Position numbers and translations under genes: made by a program
In this document: piece after piece, positions 8,421 to 17,054 of the stretch
Position numbering within the stretch: position 1 is the first letter of the stretch
Layout: each line of letters starts with the position of its first letter
From: Opitutia bacterium
Lineage (GTDB): Bacteria; Verrucomicrobiota; Verrucomicrobiia; Opitutales; Opitutaceae
Assembly (NCBI GenBank): GCA_016217545.1
Contig: JACRHT010000002.1
Coordinates: 62,001 to 126,000 of the forward strand
DNA length: 64,000 nt
Direction of reading: 5' to 3'
Notes under the pieces: generated by a model
What the model saw: the letters and a program-made list of their open reading frames with translations, nothing else
The model's database searches: none
What the model was told of the DNA's origin: nothing

Positions 8421-9407
8421 ATGGCCTCCGTGATCATCGCCGGAGTCGGCGCCTATGCGCCCGAACGCATCCTCACCAACGAGGATCTCACCAAAATGGT
8501 CGATACGTCCGACGAGTGGATCCGCACTCGTTCCGGTATCCGCGAGCGGCACATCGCCGCGCCGGACCAGGCGTGCTCCGACCTCGCCCTCATCGCCGCC
8601 CAGCGTGCCCTCGCCGACGCGAAGGTCAGCGCCTCCGAGGTCGACCTCCTCATCATTGCGACGGCGACTCCGGATTACCCGCTCCCGTCCACGGCGTGCG
8701 TCGTCCAGCACAAGCTCGGCGTCCCGCCGCACGCGACCGCCTTCGACATTGCCGCCGCCTGCTCGGGCTTCGTCTACGCCCTCGAGATCGCCTACGGCCA
8801 GCTGCTCACTGGCCGCTACAAGTGCGCGCTGATCATCGGATCGGAAAAACTCTCCTCGATCACCGACTGGTCCGACCGCACCACTTGCGTGCTCTTCGGT
8901 GACGGCGCCGGCGCGGCCGTGCTGAAGAAGAGCGATCAGGACGGTGTCGGCATCATCGGCTCCGACCTCGGCGCCGATGGCGAACTCGCCGAATACCTCT
9001 ACACGCCCGCCGGCGGTTCCCGCTGCCCGGCGTCGCCCAAGACCGTCGAGGAGAAGGGCCACTTCCTGCGCATGAAGGGCAAGGAGATCTTCAAGAACGC
9101 CGTTCGCGTCATGGAGACCGTCGCGCGCGAAATGGTGGAACAACACGGCCTCACGTTTGACCAAATCAACCTCGTGATCCCCCATCAGGCGAACGTGCGA
9201 ATCGTCGAAGCGCTCGCGGGCAACCTCGGTGTGCCCATGGATCGTTTCTACGTGAACATCGATCGCTACGGCAACACGTCGTCCGCCTCCATTCCCCTCG
9301 CCCTCGACGAAGCCCGCAAGGCCGGTAAGATCAAGCCCGGCGACTACACGCTCCTTGTTGCTTTCGGCGCCGGCTTCACCTACGGCTCTACTCTCATTCG
9401 CTGGTAA
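8421..9407 (+). CDS. fabH: 3-oxoacyl-ACP synthase III (FabH)
   Basis: Condenses acetyl-CoA with malonyl-ACP to start type II fatty-acid synthesis. The 328-residue protein has the complete Cys-His-Asn triad: Cys114 in AAACSGF, His255 in IPHQAN and Asn285 in GNTSSAS. The N-terminus MASVIIAGVGAYAPERILTN and the block DEWIRTRSGIRERHI are typical. It follows plsX by 13 bp and precedes the BamD-like gene by 5 bp, so it is part of one transcription unit joining lipid synthesis with outer-membrane assembly. Confidence 0.96.
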   Translation: MASVIIAGVGAYAPERILTNEDLTKMVDTSDEWIRTRSGIRERHIAAPDQACSDLALIAAQRALADAKVSASEVDLLIIATATPDYPLPSTACVVQHKLGVPPHATAFDIAAACSGFVYALEIAYGQLLTGRYKCALIIGSEKLSSITDWSDRTTCVLFGDGAGAAVLKKSDQDGVGIIGSDLGADGELAEYLYTPAGGSRCPASPKTVEEKGHFLRMKGKEIFKNAVRVMETVAREMVEQHGLTFDQINLVIPHQANVRIVEALAGNLGVPMDRFYVNIDRYGNTSSASIPLALDEARKAGKIKPGDYTLLVAFGAGFTYGSTLIRW

Positions 9408-9412
9408 TCCTC

Positions 9413-10465
9413 ATGTCCCGTCGCACCCTTTCCGCCCTTGTTGCCGTCGTCATCGCGCTGTTCGGCGCCGCGCGCCTTAGCGCCGACCTCGTCTGGACGC
9501 CCGGTCAAGGCTGGCGCATCGAGGGCGGCGCCCTCGCCGGGCTCTCCGGCGAAGAAGGCCGCAACGCGCTGGAGATGATGAACACCGCGCGCAACGCCGA
9601 GGAAAAAGGCTCCACGCGCTCCGCCATCAAGACCTACGAGAAGGTCGCCAAGAAGTTCCCGAACTCGATCTACGCCGGCGAGGCCCTCTACCGCTCCGGT
9701 CTCCTCTACGAAAAGCGGAAGCAATACTTCAAGGCCTTCGACTCCTTCCAGGAGATGGTGATGAAGTATCCGAGCAGCCAGAAGTTTTCCCAGGTCATCG
9801 CCGAGCAATACCGCATCGCCCAGCTCCTCCTCGACGGCGCCCGCTCCTACATGTGGGGCGTTATTCCCGGCTTCAAAAACCGCGAGAAGTCCGTCGAGTA
9901 TTTCGAGCATATCGTCCACAACGCGCCCTACTCCGACTACGCGCCGCTCTCGCTGATGAATATCGCGCGCGCCCACCAGAAAATGGGCAACACCGAGGAG
10001 GCAATCGACGCCCTCGACCGGATGATCAACAACTACCCGAAGAACGTCCTCACGCCCGACGCCTACCTGAAGCTCGCGCAGACGCATTCCTCGCTCGTCG
10101 ACGGCGCCTACTACGACCAAGCGTCGACGAAGGAAGCCATCACCTACTACGAGGACTACCTCATCCAATTCCCCGGCGACTCCGGCGCCGGCACGGCCGA
10201 AAAAGGCCTCGGCGAGATGAAGACCATGCTCGCGCAGAGCAAAATGATCCTCGCCGACTACTACTTCAAATACCGCAAGAACTACACCGCCGCGAAGGTC
10301 TTCTACAACGAGGCGATCACCACCTATCCCGATTCGCCCGTCGCCGCGCGCGCCCGCAAAATGCTCGTCGAAGTCGACTCCCGCCTCGCCGGCAACAAGG
10401 CGCAGGACGTGAAGGACGACCAGCCCGCCGCGCCGAAAAAGAAAAAGCGCTTCTGGCTCTTCTGA
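9413..10465 (+). CDS. BamD-like outer-membrane assembly TPR protein
   Basis: A 350-residue exported protein with a cleavable-looking signal (SRRTLSALVAVVIALFGAARLSA) followed by several TPRs of the BamD/YbgF type, for example AIKTYEKVAKKFPNSIYAGEA, KAFDSFQEMVMKYPSSQ and AITYYEDYLIQFPGDSGAG. BamD is the TPR subunit that docks with BamA in beta-barrel insertion. Unlike E. coli BamD there is no lipobox cysteine after the signal, so this protein would not be lipid-anchored, and it is longer (E. coli about 245 residues). The C-terminus is very basic (PKKKKRFWLF). Position directly before an LptE-like lipoprotein supports an envelope-assembly role, but a generic periplasmic TPR protein is also possible. 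Confidence 0.75.
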   Translation: MSRRTLSALVAVVIALFGAARLSADLVWTPGQGWRIEGGALAGLSGEEGRNALEMMNTARNAEEKGSTRSAIKTYEKVAKKFPNSIYAGEALYRSGLLYEKRKQYFKAFDSFQEMVMKYPSSQKFSQVIAEQYRIAQLLLDGARSYMWGVIPGFKNREKSVEYFEHIVHNAPYSDYAPLSLMNIARAHQKMGNTEEAIDALDRMINNYPKNVLTPDAYLKLAQTHSSLVDGAYYDQASTKEAITYYEDYLIQFPGDSGAGTAEKGLGEMKTMLAQSKMILADYYFKYRKNYTAAKVFYNEAITTYPDSPVAARARKMLVEVDSRLAGNKAQDVKDDQPAAPKKKKRFWLF

Positions 10466-10481
10466 GCACCGCGCATCGCCC

Positions 10482-10991
10482 ATGCGCCTCGCGCTGTTCG
10501 CCTCGCTCGCTGCCCTCGCCCTCGGCCTCGCGTCCTGCGCGAACTACCACCTCGGCACCGGCAGCGAGACCCGCTACGCCACCTTGCACGTCGCCGTCGT
10601 GAAAAGCGATGTGCTCCTGCCCCAGGCCGTCGCCATCGTCACGACGCAGGTGCGCGAAGCGTTCCTTAAGGACGGACGCGTCCGCCTCGTCGACTCGGCT
10701 TCCGAAGCCGACGCCGTGCTCACGCTGACGCTCGAGGATTACCACCGCGACACGACTGTTGCCCGCGCCGACGACACCGGACTCGCCCGGCGCTTCGATG
10801 TCGTGCTCCAAGCCCGCGCGGCGCTCGTGGATCAACGTTCCAAGCAAACCGTCTTCGCGAATCGCCCGCTCAAAGTCACCCGCGGCGCCTTCACCGACAG
10901 CGGCCAGCTGCAGTCGGAATACCAGTTGCTCCCGCTGCTCGCGGAGCAGCTCGCCGAGCGCGCGCTGCACGCCACGCTCGACAACTGGTAA
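10482..10991 (+). CDS. LptE-like LPS-assembly lipoprotein
   Basis: A 169-residue lipoprotein: hydrophobic signal ending in the lipobox LASC, then NYHLGTGS. The mature part (TLHVAVVKSDVLLPQAVAIV, REAFLKDGRVRLVDSASEAD, VLTLTLEDY) follows the LptE/RlpB plan, in which a small alpha/beta lipoprotein plugs the LptD barrel and helps insert LPS at the outer membrane. The pattern of a short strand, an amphipathic helix with TxQVREAF and then 'EADAVL' is characteristic of the family even though identity is low. It lies 16 bp after the BamD-like gene. Confidence 0.72.
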   Translation: MRLALFASLAALALGLASCANYHLGTGSETRYATLHVAVVKSDVLLPQAVAIVTTQVREAFLKDGRVRLVDSASEADAVLTLTLEDYHRDTTVARADDTGLARRFDVVLQARAALVDQRSKQTVFANRPLKVTRGAFTDSGQLQSEYQLLPLLAEQLAERALHATLDNW

Positions 10992-11001
10992 GGAAACTCG
11001 C

Positions 11002-11178
11002 ATGCCCCGCGCGACCAAGCCCCGCCTGAATCGCGAGTGGCATCTCGCGCACCGCATGCCGCCCCGCGCCACGCTCGAACAGCGCCTCGCCTGGCACCTC
11101 GAACATCACGCGCATTGCGCCTGCCGGCCGATACCGGGAAAACTGCTTGGCCTGCTGCGCGAGCGCGGCTTGCTTTGA
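11002..11178 (+). CDS. small conserved-looking basic protein (58 aa)
   Basis: A 58-residue basic, His/Arg-rich protein, MPRATKPRLNREWHLAHRM at the start and then a WHLEHHAHCACRPIPGKL segment near the middle. An AGGAA Shine-Dalgarno lies about 8 bp before the ATG, which is unusual for this region and supports real translation. It fits between the LptE-like gene (10 bp) and rpe (4 bp) in the same operon. I have a vague memory of similar short proteins with the WHxxHRMPxxATLxQR pattern in other bacteria but no function. The paired His/Cys residues could bind a metal; that is a guess. Confidence 0.65.
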   Translation: MPRATKPRLNREWHLAHRMPPRATLEQRLAWHLEHHAHCACRPIPGKLLGLLRERGLL

Positions 11179-11182
11179 GTCG

Positions 11183-11842
11183 ATGTCGCTCTCGCCCGTC
11201 CTCGCCCCTTCCCTCCTCGCCGGCGATCACGCCGCCCTCGGCGCCAGCGCGAAACTCGCCGCCGATTCCGGCGCACCGTGGCTCCACCTCGACCTGATGG
11301 ACGGCCACTTCGTGCCGAACCTTACCTTCGGCCCCGAAGTGCTCGCCGCTCTCCGCCGCGCGGGCGTGAAGACATTCTTCGACACCCACCTCATGCTTTC
11401 CGAACCGCACCGCTACGTCGAAGCGTTCGCGAAGGCCGGCGCCAATCTCATCAGCATCCACATCGAGCCCACCTATGACCACGCGGCCACGCTGCGCCGC
11501 ATCCGCGAACTCGGCTGCCAGTGCGGCGTCGTGCTGAATCCCGGCACGCCCGCCGAATCCATCCGCATGCTGCTGCCGCAGGTTGATCTCGTGTTGGTGA
11601 TGACCGTGCAACCGGGTTTCGGCGGCCAACCCTTCCGGCGCGACATGCTCCCAAAGCTCCAGCAAATCGACGGCTGGCGCCGCGAAGCCGGCCTCAACTT
11701 CCGCCTCGAAGTCGACGGCGGCATCGACCTCGTCACGGGCAAGGAATGCCGCGCCGCCGGCGCCGACACCTTCGTGGCCGGCACGTCTTTCTTCAAGGCC
11801 GGCGACCGTGCTGCGTTCGCCGCGGCATTCGCGTCACTCTGA
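11183..11842 (+). CDS. rpe: ribulose-phosphate 3-epimerase
   Basis: Interconverts ribulose-5-phosphate and xylulose-5-phosphate in the pentose phosphate pathway. The 219-residue TIM-barrel protein has the family motifs HLDLMDGHFVPNLTFGP (metal-binding His and Asp), DTHLMLSEP, MTVQPGFGGQ and LEVDGGI. The ATG at 11183 follows the small ORF stop by 4 bp; the longer frame starting at 11147 would overlap that ORF and adds a Cys-rich stretch not seen in the family. Its 3' end overlaps the convergent solute-binding protein gene by 9 bp. Confidence 0.95.
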   Translation: MSLSPVLAPSLLAGDHAALGASAKLAADSGAPWLHLDLMDGHFVPNLTFGPEVLAALRRAGVKTFFDTHLMLSEPHRYVEAFAKAGANLISIHIEPTYDHAATLRRIRELGCQCGVVLNPGTPAESIRMLLPQVDLVLVMTVQPGFGGQPFRRDMLPKLQQIDGWRREAGLNFRLEVDGGIDLVTGKECRAAGADTFVAGTSFFKAGDRAAFAAAFASL

Positions 11843-13468
11843 GGCGGGACTGAAGCTCGCTTTGCCGCCCGCGATGTCCGTCGCGCGCGCGTATCGGGCA
11901 CGAAATCTCCCCGCCAGCTCGCTCGCCAGCCGCACCTCGTCGACCTTGTGCTTCGAAGTCAGCGCGCGATGAATTTCGTTCTGCGCTCGATCGTAGCTCA
12001 CGTCGGAGAGGTCCTGCAGCACTGACAATGCGGCGCTTCTTCGAGCCGCATCGACGCCGGGCGCATTGATCGCACGCCACGCGGCGCGGAGTTCCTCGTG
12101 CGTGTCCTGGCACATCACGCGAATGATGAACGCCATTTCGCGAAACACCGCCGCCGTCCGCTCCGGCCGATAGATCAGCGGATCCTCGGTCGCGAACGGA
12201 TTCGCGTCGGGATCGCTGCGGAGCGGCAGCCACTCGGCCCGCGCGTAATAGTCGCGTCGCACCGGCAGGCGCCGGAGGGCGTAACGCTGCGGTCCGCCGG
12301 GAGTGCCCGGCTTCGCGTTCCACAACCGTTGCGCCTCCATCGAAAGCACGAACTCCATGAACGCCTCCGCGACCGCCCGATGCGGCGCACCGCGCAGGAT
12401 GCCGATCGGATCGACGGAGCTGACCGACCCACCCGCCGGCGATATGTAACCCAGCCGCGCCGACCCGCCGCGTGCGCTCGCCGCCTCGGCTTGGGCGCGT
12501 CCGTAAAAATCGATGCACATGCCGGCCGCGCAGTTCCCATCCGCCACGTCGATCGGCGGCTTCTGCGAGGTGTCGGTGAAATAGCGCGCGTTGGCCCCCA
12601 CGAGTTGTATCAACCGCAGTCCGTCCTCCCAGCCTTCGCGCACCGCGCGCGCTTCGCGGGCGGTCGCGTCCGGTTCGCTCGACGCGCGCGCGCGCCGCTG
12701 CATCCGCTGCTGGAGAATGTTCTCGAACGCCTTGGCGATCGATCCGCTCTTCGTGGGATCGCACAGCGCGACCTCGCCGAAGAAATGAAAATCCGCGAGA
12801 TCGTCCCACTGTTGAGGCTCCCGCACCCCGAGGCGCGCGAGCGAATCGCGATTGAACAGGATGCCGTAGGAACTGAGCACACAGCCGATCCACAGGTGCT
12901 CGCGATCCCAGAACTCCTCGCCGCCATAAACCCGCGGAATCACGTCGTCGGTGAACCACTCGGGATGCGCCTCAAAAACCCGCGACGCCACCAGCCGCCC
13001 CGCGACCGCCTGACGCTCGAAATCGTAGGTGCCGCCGCCGAAAAAAACATCGATCCCGCAGCCGACATCCGAAGCGAGAAACACCGCGCGCGCCTCCCGC
13101 GCGATCGCGGGCGCGTCGGCCGGCAGCCGGCCATTCTGCGAACCGGCCTGCACGTCGCGGCTCCACGGTTTGCCCAGCTGGTTCACCCAGTGATTGCGGA
13201 ACGCGGTGATGTATTCGCTCTCGAGGAAACGGGCGATCTCGCTTGTGCCGCCGAGCACGCGCCAATCGATCGCGACGCTCCGCCCGGTCCGCGCGCGATA
13301 CCACTCCTGAAACGCGCGCCCGAATTCGTAGCGGGTCGCCTCGTTGTTCGGCGTCACGATCACCACGCGATCATCGGCATCGCGCGCGGCGGCGACCTGA
13401 CGCGGCCGGAGCGCGAACGGCAGTGCGAGCACCGTCAGCAACGCCAGGACGATCACGGCCCGTTTCAT
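11834..13468 (-). CDS. ABC transporter solute-binding protein (iron-type, large)
   Basis: A 544-residue exported protein: N-terminal signal (KRAVIVLALLTVLALPFALRP) then RVVIVTPNNEATRYEFGRAF and YRARTGRSVAIDWRVLGGTSEI, the fold start of class-II periplasmic binding proteins related to FbpA/AfuA. Later features are GCGIDVFFGGGTYDFERQ, GILFNRDSLARLGV, and GGSVSSVDPIGILRGAPH, a pattern (SxDPIGILxGAPH) common in iron-type binding proteins. It is longer than the usual 330-350 residues, with a helical C-terminal extension from about residue 430. The ATPase gene ends 7 bp upstream, so they form an operon, but no permease follows. Substrate unknown. Confidence 0.85.
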   Translation of the reverse strand: MKRAVIVLALLTVLALPFALRPRQVAAARDADDRVVIVTPNNEATRYEFGRAFQEWYRARTGRSVAIDWRVLGGTSEIARFLESEYITAFRNHWVNQLGKPWSRDVQAGSQNGRLPADAPAIAREARAVFLASDVGCGIDVFFGGGTYDFERQAVAGRLVASRVFEAHPEWFTDDVIPRVYGGEEFWDREHLWIGCVLSSYGILFNRDSLARLGVREPQQWDDLADFHFFGEVALCDPTKSGSIAKAFENILQQRMQRRARASSEPDATAREARAVREGWEDGLRLIQLVGANARYFTDTSQKPPIDVADGNCAAGMCIDFYGRAQAEAASARGGSARLGYISPAGGSVSSVDPIGILRGAPHRAVAEAFMEFVLSMEAQRLWNAKPGTPGGPQRYALRRLPVRRDYYARAEWLPLRSDPDANPFATEDPLIYRPERTAAVFREMAFIIRVMCQDTHEELRAAWRAINAPGVDAARRSAALSVLQDLSDVSYDRAQNEIHRALTSKHKVDEVRLASELAGRFRARYARATDIAGGKASFSPASE

Positions 13469-13475
13469 CGGCGCC

Positions 13476-14552
13476 TCACGCGGTCAAGACCACCACGTCC
13501 TCGGGCTGCACGGCGGCGAACAGCTCGCCGCGCTGCGCGCCGTCCACGAACCGCGGGTTGAGTTCGAAAATTTTCAAGCGCGCGCCTTCGCCCGAAGTCA
13601 CGAACTCGTATTGCGCGACCTCGCCAAGATAGACCGATTCGCCAATGCGGCCACGCACGCAGTTCCGCGGCTGCGCCTCGCGATGCAGCTCCCAGCATTC
13701 AGGCCGGATCGATACCGTGACGGCCGCGCCGACCTCGGGCGAGAGAGCCGGATCGCCGGGGATGCCATCGAAATTCCCCACGGTCGTCTCGACGGTCACG
13801 GTGCCGTCGCCCCAGCGCAGCACTTTGCCCGGAAGGAAATCCGTTTCGCCAATGAAATTCGCGACGACCTGCGTCGTCGGCCGCTTGTAGACCTCGCGCG
13901 GCGTGCCGACTTGCAGGATGCGTCCGTGGTCGAGGATCGCCATCCGGTCGGCGATCGACAGCGCCTCCTTCTGGTCGTGCGTGACGTAGACCGTGGTGAG
14001 TTTGAACTCCTTGCACACCCGGCGGATTTCGGCGCGCATCTCGAGGCGGAGCTTGGCGTCGAGGTTCGAGAGCGGTTCGTCGAGCAACAGGCAGCGTGGC
14101 CGGATCACGAGCGCTCGCGCGAGCGCCACGCGCTGCTGCTGGCCGCCGGAGAGCAGGTTCGGCTTCCGGTCGGCGTAACTCTCCATCCGCACCGACGCGA
14201 GCGCCTCGCGCACGCGTTCCTTCAGTTCGGCCGCGGGCACTTTCCGCTCATGTAGACCGAACGCCACGTTCTCCGCCACGGTCAGGTGCGGCCACAGCGC
14301 GTAGCTCTGAAACATCATTCCGGTGTTCCGCTTGTGCGGCTCGAGGCGAGTGACGTCCTCGTTGCCGAATGAGATCGTCCCCGCCTCCGGAATGTAGAAG
14401 CCGGCCATGCACCGCAGCAGCGTGGTTTTGCCACAGCCACTCGGGCCGAGCAGGAAAAACAGCTCACCGGGCGCGATCGTGAGGTCCAGACCGTGCAGCG
14501 CCACGACGTCGCCAAAGCGCTTTGTCAGTTGCTGGATCTGGATGGAGATCAT
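13476..14552 (-). CDS. ABC transporter ATP-binding protein, FbpC/PotA type
   Basis: Cytoplasmic ATPase of an importer, about 358 residues. Walker A is GPSGCGKTTLL, the Q-loop is in MMFQSYALWPH, the signature is LLSGGQQQRVALARAL, Walker B is CLLLDEPLSNLDAKLR, and the switch His is in YVTHDQKEAL. A C-terminal TOBE-like domain follows (about residues 240-350, including VTVSIRPE). This layout is that of FbpC, PotA and MalK. I chose the ATG at 14552 (MISIQIQQLTKRFGD) by family alignment; an ATG 45 bp further upstream would add a Pro/Ser-rich tail. It is first gene of a two-gene minus-strand operon with the solute-binding protein. Confidence 0.93.
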   Translation of the reverse strand: MISIQIQQLTKRFGDVVALHGLDLTIAPGELFFLLGPSGCGKTTLLRCMAGFYIPEAGTISFGNEDVTRLEPHKRNTGMMFQSYALWPHLTVAENVAFGLHERKVPAAELKERVREALASVRMESYADRKPNLLSGGQQQRVALARALVIRPRCLLLDEPLSNLDAKLRLEMRAEIRRVCKEFKLTTVYVTHDQKEALSIADRMAILDHGRILQVGTPREVYKRPTTQVVANFIGETDFLPGKVLRWGDGTVTVETTVGNFDGIPGDPALSPEVGAAVTVSIRPECWELHREAQPRNCVRGRIGESVYLGEVAQYEFVTSGEGARLKIFELNPRFVDGAQRGELFAAVQPEDVVVLTA

Positions 14553-14630
14553 CGGGGGCGACCGCGAGAGGCAACCGGCCGGAATCTGCCGAGTCAAAAA
14601 GATTGGCGTCCGCGGCCGTCCGCTAACGGG

Positions 14631-14660
14631 TTGCCATCGGCAACGGAATCGACCTTAAAG
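14631..14660 (+). promoter_or_regulatory. candidate promoter for hpt
   Basis: TTGCCA (14631-14636) and TTAAAG (14655-14660) are separated by 18 bp and sit 4 bp before the hpt ATG, which would give a leaderless message. The TTGCC also pairs with GGCAA three bases on, a small hairpin. Suggestive only. Confidence 0.3.
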
Positions 14661-14664
14661 CGCC

Positions 14665-15237
14665 ATGGCCCGCACCAAGCCCACGATTCCCGAGCTCAAG
14701 CACCTCGACCACGTGCTCGTGAGCGAACCCGCCATCCGCCGCCGCGTCGCCTCGCTCGCCGAGCAGATCAACAAAGCCTATCGCGGCAAGGACCTCACTG
14801 TGATCGCCGTCGTGAACGGCGCCCTCATCTTCACCGCCGATCTGCTGCGCCACATGCGTTCGCCGCTGCGGTTGGACTGCATCCGCGCATCGAGCTACCA
14901 CGCCGGCACGTCCGCGACCGGCAAGCCCGTCATCATCGACAACCTGAAACTGGATATCGCGGGCCAACACGTGCTGCTCGTCGATGACATCCTCGACACC
15001 GGCAACACGCTCTCCGCCGTCCACGAGTTGCTCCTCGCGAAGAAAGCCGCGTCCGTCCGCACCTGCGTGCTGCTCGACAAGAAGGCGCGCCGCGTCGTGC
15101 CGTTCGAGGCGGAATACGTTGGCTTCGAAATCCCGAACGAGTTCGTCGTCGGCTACGGCCTCGATTTCAACGAGCGCTACCGTAATCTGCCCTGCATCGG
15201 CGTGCTGAAGCCCAAGTTTTACTCGGGAAAAATCTGA
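14665..15237 (+). CDS. hpt: hypoxanthine phosphoribosyltransferase
   Basis: Purine salvage: converts hypoxanthine (and often guanine) plus PRPP to IMP/GMP. The 190-residue protein carries the PRPP-binding motif VLLVDDILDTGNTL, the flexible loop region RASSYHAGTSATGKP, and the C-terminal base-recognition part EYVGFEIPNEFVVGYGLDFNERYRN, where the conserved FVVGYGLD is diagnostic of Hpt. It stands alone, divergent from the ABC operon and upstream of a tRNA gene. Confidence 0.94.
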   Translation: MARTKPTIPELKHLDHVLVSEPAIRRRVASLAEQINKAYRGKDLTVIAVVNGALIFTADLLRHMRSPLRLDCIRASSYHAGTSATGKPVIIDNLKLDIAGQHVLLVDDILDTGNTLSAVHELLLAKKAASVRTCVLLDKKARRVVPFEAEYVGFEIPNEFVVGYGLDFNERYRNLPCIGVLKPKFYSGKI

Positions 15238-15338
15238 GTTCCACCGCCCGTCACCCGGGCGCAGGGCCGAAATCGGCCGGAAGGAAAATGCCTTGCGCTC
15301 GGCGGAACCGCGCTCTTTGTTCTGCGCTCCACTCCGAC

Positions 15339-15429
15339 GGAGGGGTGGCCGAGTGGTCTAAGGCAGGTCTTTGCTAAAGACCCAGACCCCAAAAGGGTCT
15401 CGGAGGTTCGAATCCTCTCCCCTCCGCCA
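15339..15429 (+). tRNA. tRNA-Ser(GCU), with encoded CCA
   Basis: The 91-nt sequence folds as a class II tRNA. The acceptor stem GGAGGGG pairs with CCCCTCC, followed by discriminator G and CCA (15427-15429). The anticodon stem GGTCT/AGACC closes the loop TTGCTAA, giving anticodon GCU (codons AGC/AGU). A long variable arm (CAGACCCCAAAAGGGTCTCG) and a T-arm with TTCGAAT follow. The long variable arm and the G discriminator fit serine. Confidence 0.97.
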
Positions 15430-15461
15430 TTCTTCGTCCCTCTCGGGGCGCCCTTCGGGAA

Positions 15462-16268
15462 ATGCCCGCGCCGCTGCTCTTCGATTTTCGCCAACTCACC
15501 GTCTACCGCGGCGAACGGCGCGCGCTCCACGGGCTCGATCTCCAGCTTCGCGCGGGTGAGCACGTGGCCATTCTCGGCCCGAACGGCTGCGGCAAGTCGA
15601 CGCTGATCAAGACGCTCACGCGCGAACTCTACCCGCTCACCGACACTCCCGGCTATCGCTTCCAGCTCCTCGGCGAGGAATTCGCCGACATCACGGACTT
15701 TCGCCGCAAGCTCGGTCTCGTCGCGCTCGATCAGATGCTGAAGCTCTCTTACGAAGTGACAGAGCGCCGCGTCACAGGTCTCGAATTGGTGCTCTCCGGC
15801 TTCTTCGACAGCATCGGTCTCTGGCCGCACATGCGGCCGACGCTCGCCCAACGCCGGCGCGCCTACGCGATCCTGCGCGAACTCGGCATCGCGCATCTCG
15901 CCACGCGCTCGCTCAAGGAAATGTCGTCCGGCGAACAACGCCGGTGCTTCATTGGCCGCGCACTCGTTCACGATCCTGCCGCGCTGTTGCTCGACGAACC
16001 GACGACCAGCCTCGATCCGGCGGCGGTGATCGAGTTTCGCCGCACGTTGCGCAAGCTGTGTCGGCGCGACAAGAGCGTCGTGCTCGTGACGCACAACGTC
16101 GCTGATCTCGTGCCCGAAATCTACCGCGTGCTCCTGATGCGCGACGGTCGCATCGTCGCCGACGGCGCGCCGCGTCACGTGCTCAGCTCGTCCGCGCTAT
16201 CGGATTTATTCGGTGCGCCTCTGCGGCTCGTCCGCACGCGTGGGCACTACGATCTGGTCAGCCGCTGA
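15462..16268 (+). CDS. ABC transporter ATP-binding protein, lone
   Basis: A 268-residue ABC ATPase with Walker A GPNGCGKSTLI (about 38-48), signature MSSGEQRRCFIGRAL, Walker B ALLLDEPTTSLDP and switch His in VLVTHNVADLV. It resembles the YlmA/ModF-like ATPases that often appear without partner genes. No permease or binding protein adjoins it: a tRNA gene lies upstream and a convergent HAD gene downstream, overlapping by 22 bp. Its transport substrate or other role is unknown. Confidence 0.87.
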   Translation: MPAPLLFDFRQLTVYRGERRALHGLDLQLRAGEHVAILGPNGCGKSTLIKTLTRELYPLTDTPGYRFQLLGEEFADITDFRRKLGLVALDQMLKLSYEVTERRVTGLELVLSGFFDSIGLWPHMRPTLAQRRRAYAILRELGIAHLATRSLKEMSSGEQRRCFIGRALVHDPAALLLDEPTTSLDPAAVIEFRRTLRKLCRRDKSVVLVTHNVADLVPEIYRVLLMRDGRIVADGAPRHVLSSSALSDLFGAPLRLVRTRGHYDLVSR

Positions 16269-16912
16269 ACGGCCGCGGGCAACTCTGCGAGCGACTCGAT
16301 GCGCGCCGTGGCCGCAGCGGGATTTTCGCCCGTGCGGTCGCGATCCACCCAGATGCGCGTGATGTCCATTTCGCGAGCGGGACCGATGTCGTGATAAAAA
16401 CTGCACGCCGCGTGCACCCAATTCGCCCGCTCGACGCCGCTCACCCGCCAGAAGTGCCGGAAGTGCGCGAGCGAAGGCTTGTAGTCCTTCACCTCCTCGG
16501 CCGTCACGACCAGATCGAAAGGCTGGCGAAAACCGCGCTCGGTTTGCGCGAAGAGCGCACGGTCGCAGTTGGTGAGAACGGCCAGTTTCCAACCGGCCGC
16601 TCGCAGCGCCGCCAACGCGGGCTCGACGTCGGCGAAGACGGGCTGCGTGCCCCAGTGGGCGGGCAACGCGTCGACGGCGGCGGCCGAAACCTCGAGACCA
16701 ATCTCGCGTGCTGCGCGGGCGACACCCTCGCGCAGCACGTCGGCGTAGAGTCGGTGCGGACGCTCCTGCTCCAACGGGCGTTCGTAGCGATGGTAAGCAG
16801 CGATCAGTTCGCCCACGCGCCCGCCCGCGAGCGGACGCAGGATGTCGGCGAAGCCCGTGTGCCAATCCACGAGCGTGCCGAAGCAATCGAAGGTGATCCA
16901 TTGGTTCGCCAT
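16247..16912 (-). CDS. HAD-superfamily hydrolase, haloacid dehalogenase-like
   Basis: A 221-residue cytoplasmic hydrolase. HAD motif I is FDCFGTLVDW (nucleophile Asp9), motif II is LTNCD, the motif III lysine is probably in EVKDYKPS, and motif IV is around HDIGPAREMDI. The sequence FDCFGTLVDW and WVHAACSFYHDIGPA match the type II haloacid dehalogenase/HAD subgroup, but that subgroup includes many phosphatases, so the substrate is open. Its 3' end overlaps the convergent ABC ATPase by 22 bp. Confidence 0.87.
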   Translation of the reverse strand: MANQWITFDCFGTLVDWHTGFADILRPLAGGRVGELIAAYHRYERPLEQERPHRLYADVLREGVARAAREIGLEVSAAAVDALPAHWGTQPVFADVEPALAALRAAGWKLAVLTNCDRALFAQTERGFRQPFDLVVTAEEVKDYKPSLAHFRHFWRVSGVERANWVHAACSFYHDIGPAREMDITRIWVDRDRTGENPAAATARIESLAELPAAVQRLTRS

Positions 16913-17000
16913 GCGAGAAGGAAGGCCCGTGAGGCCAACCCGCGCAAGCGCGGTGCGCGAGGTGCCGACGGACGCCGCCGTCCGAGGTGCGGGCGCGCCG

Positions 17001-17035
17001 AAAAAGAAAAACGCCGCGGATTGCTCCGCGGCGTT
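17001..17035 (-). terminator. rho-independent terminator of metK-ahcY
   Basis: On the minus strand an 11-bp perfect stem (AACGCCGCGGA / TCCGCGGCGTT) closes a GCAA tetraloop and is followed by TTTCTTTTT. It begins 19 bp after the ahcY stop. Confidence 0.93.
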
Positions 17036-17054
17036 GAAAAGGAACCGACTCCGC

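Noticed and set aside
15245-15260. Terminator-like hairpin after hpt (CGCCCG...CGGGCG)
   Set aside because: No run of T follows, and the stem is short.
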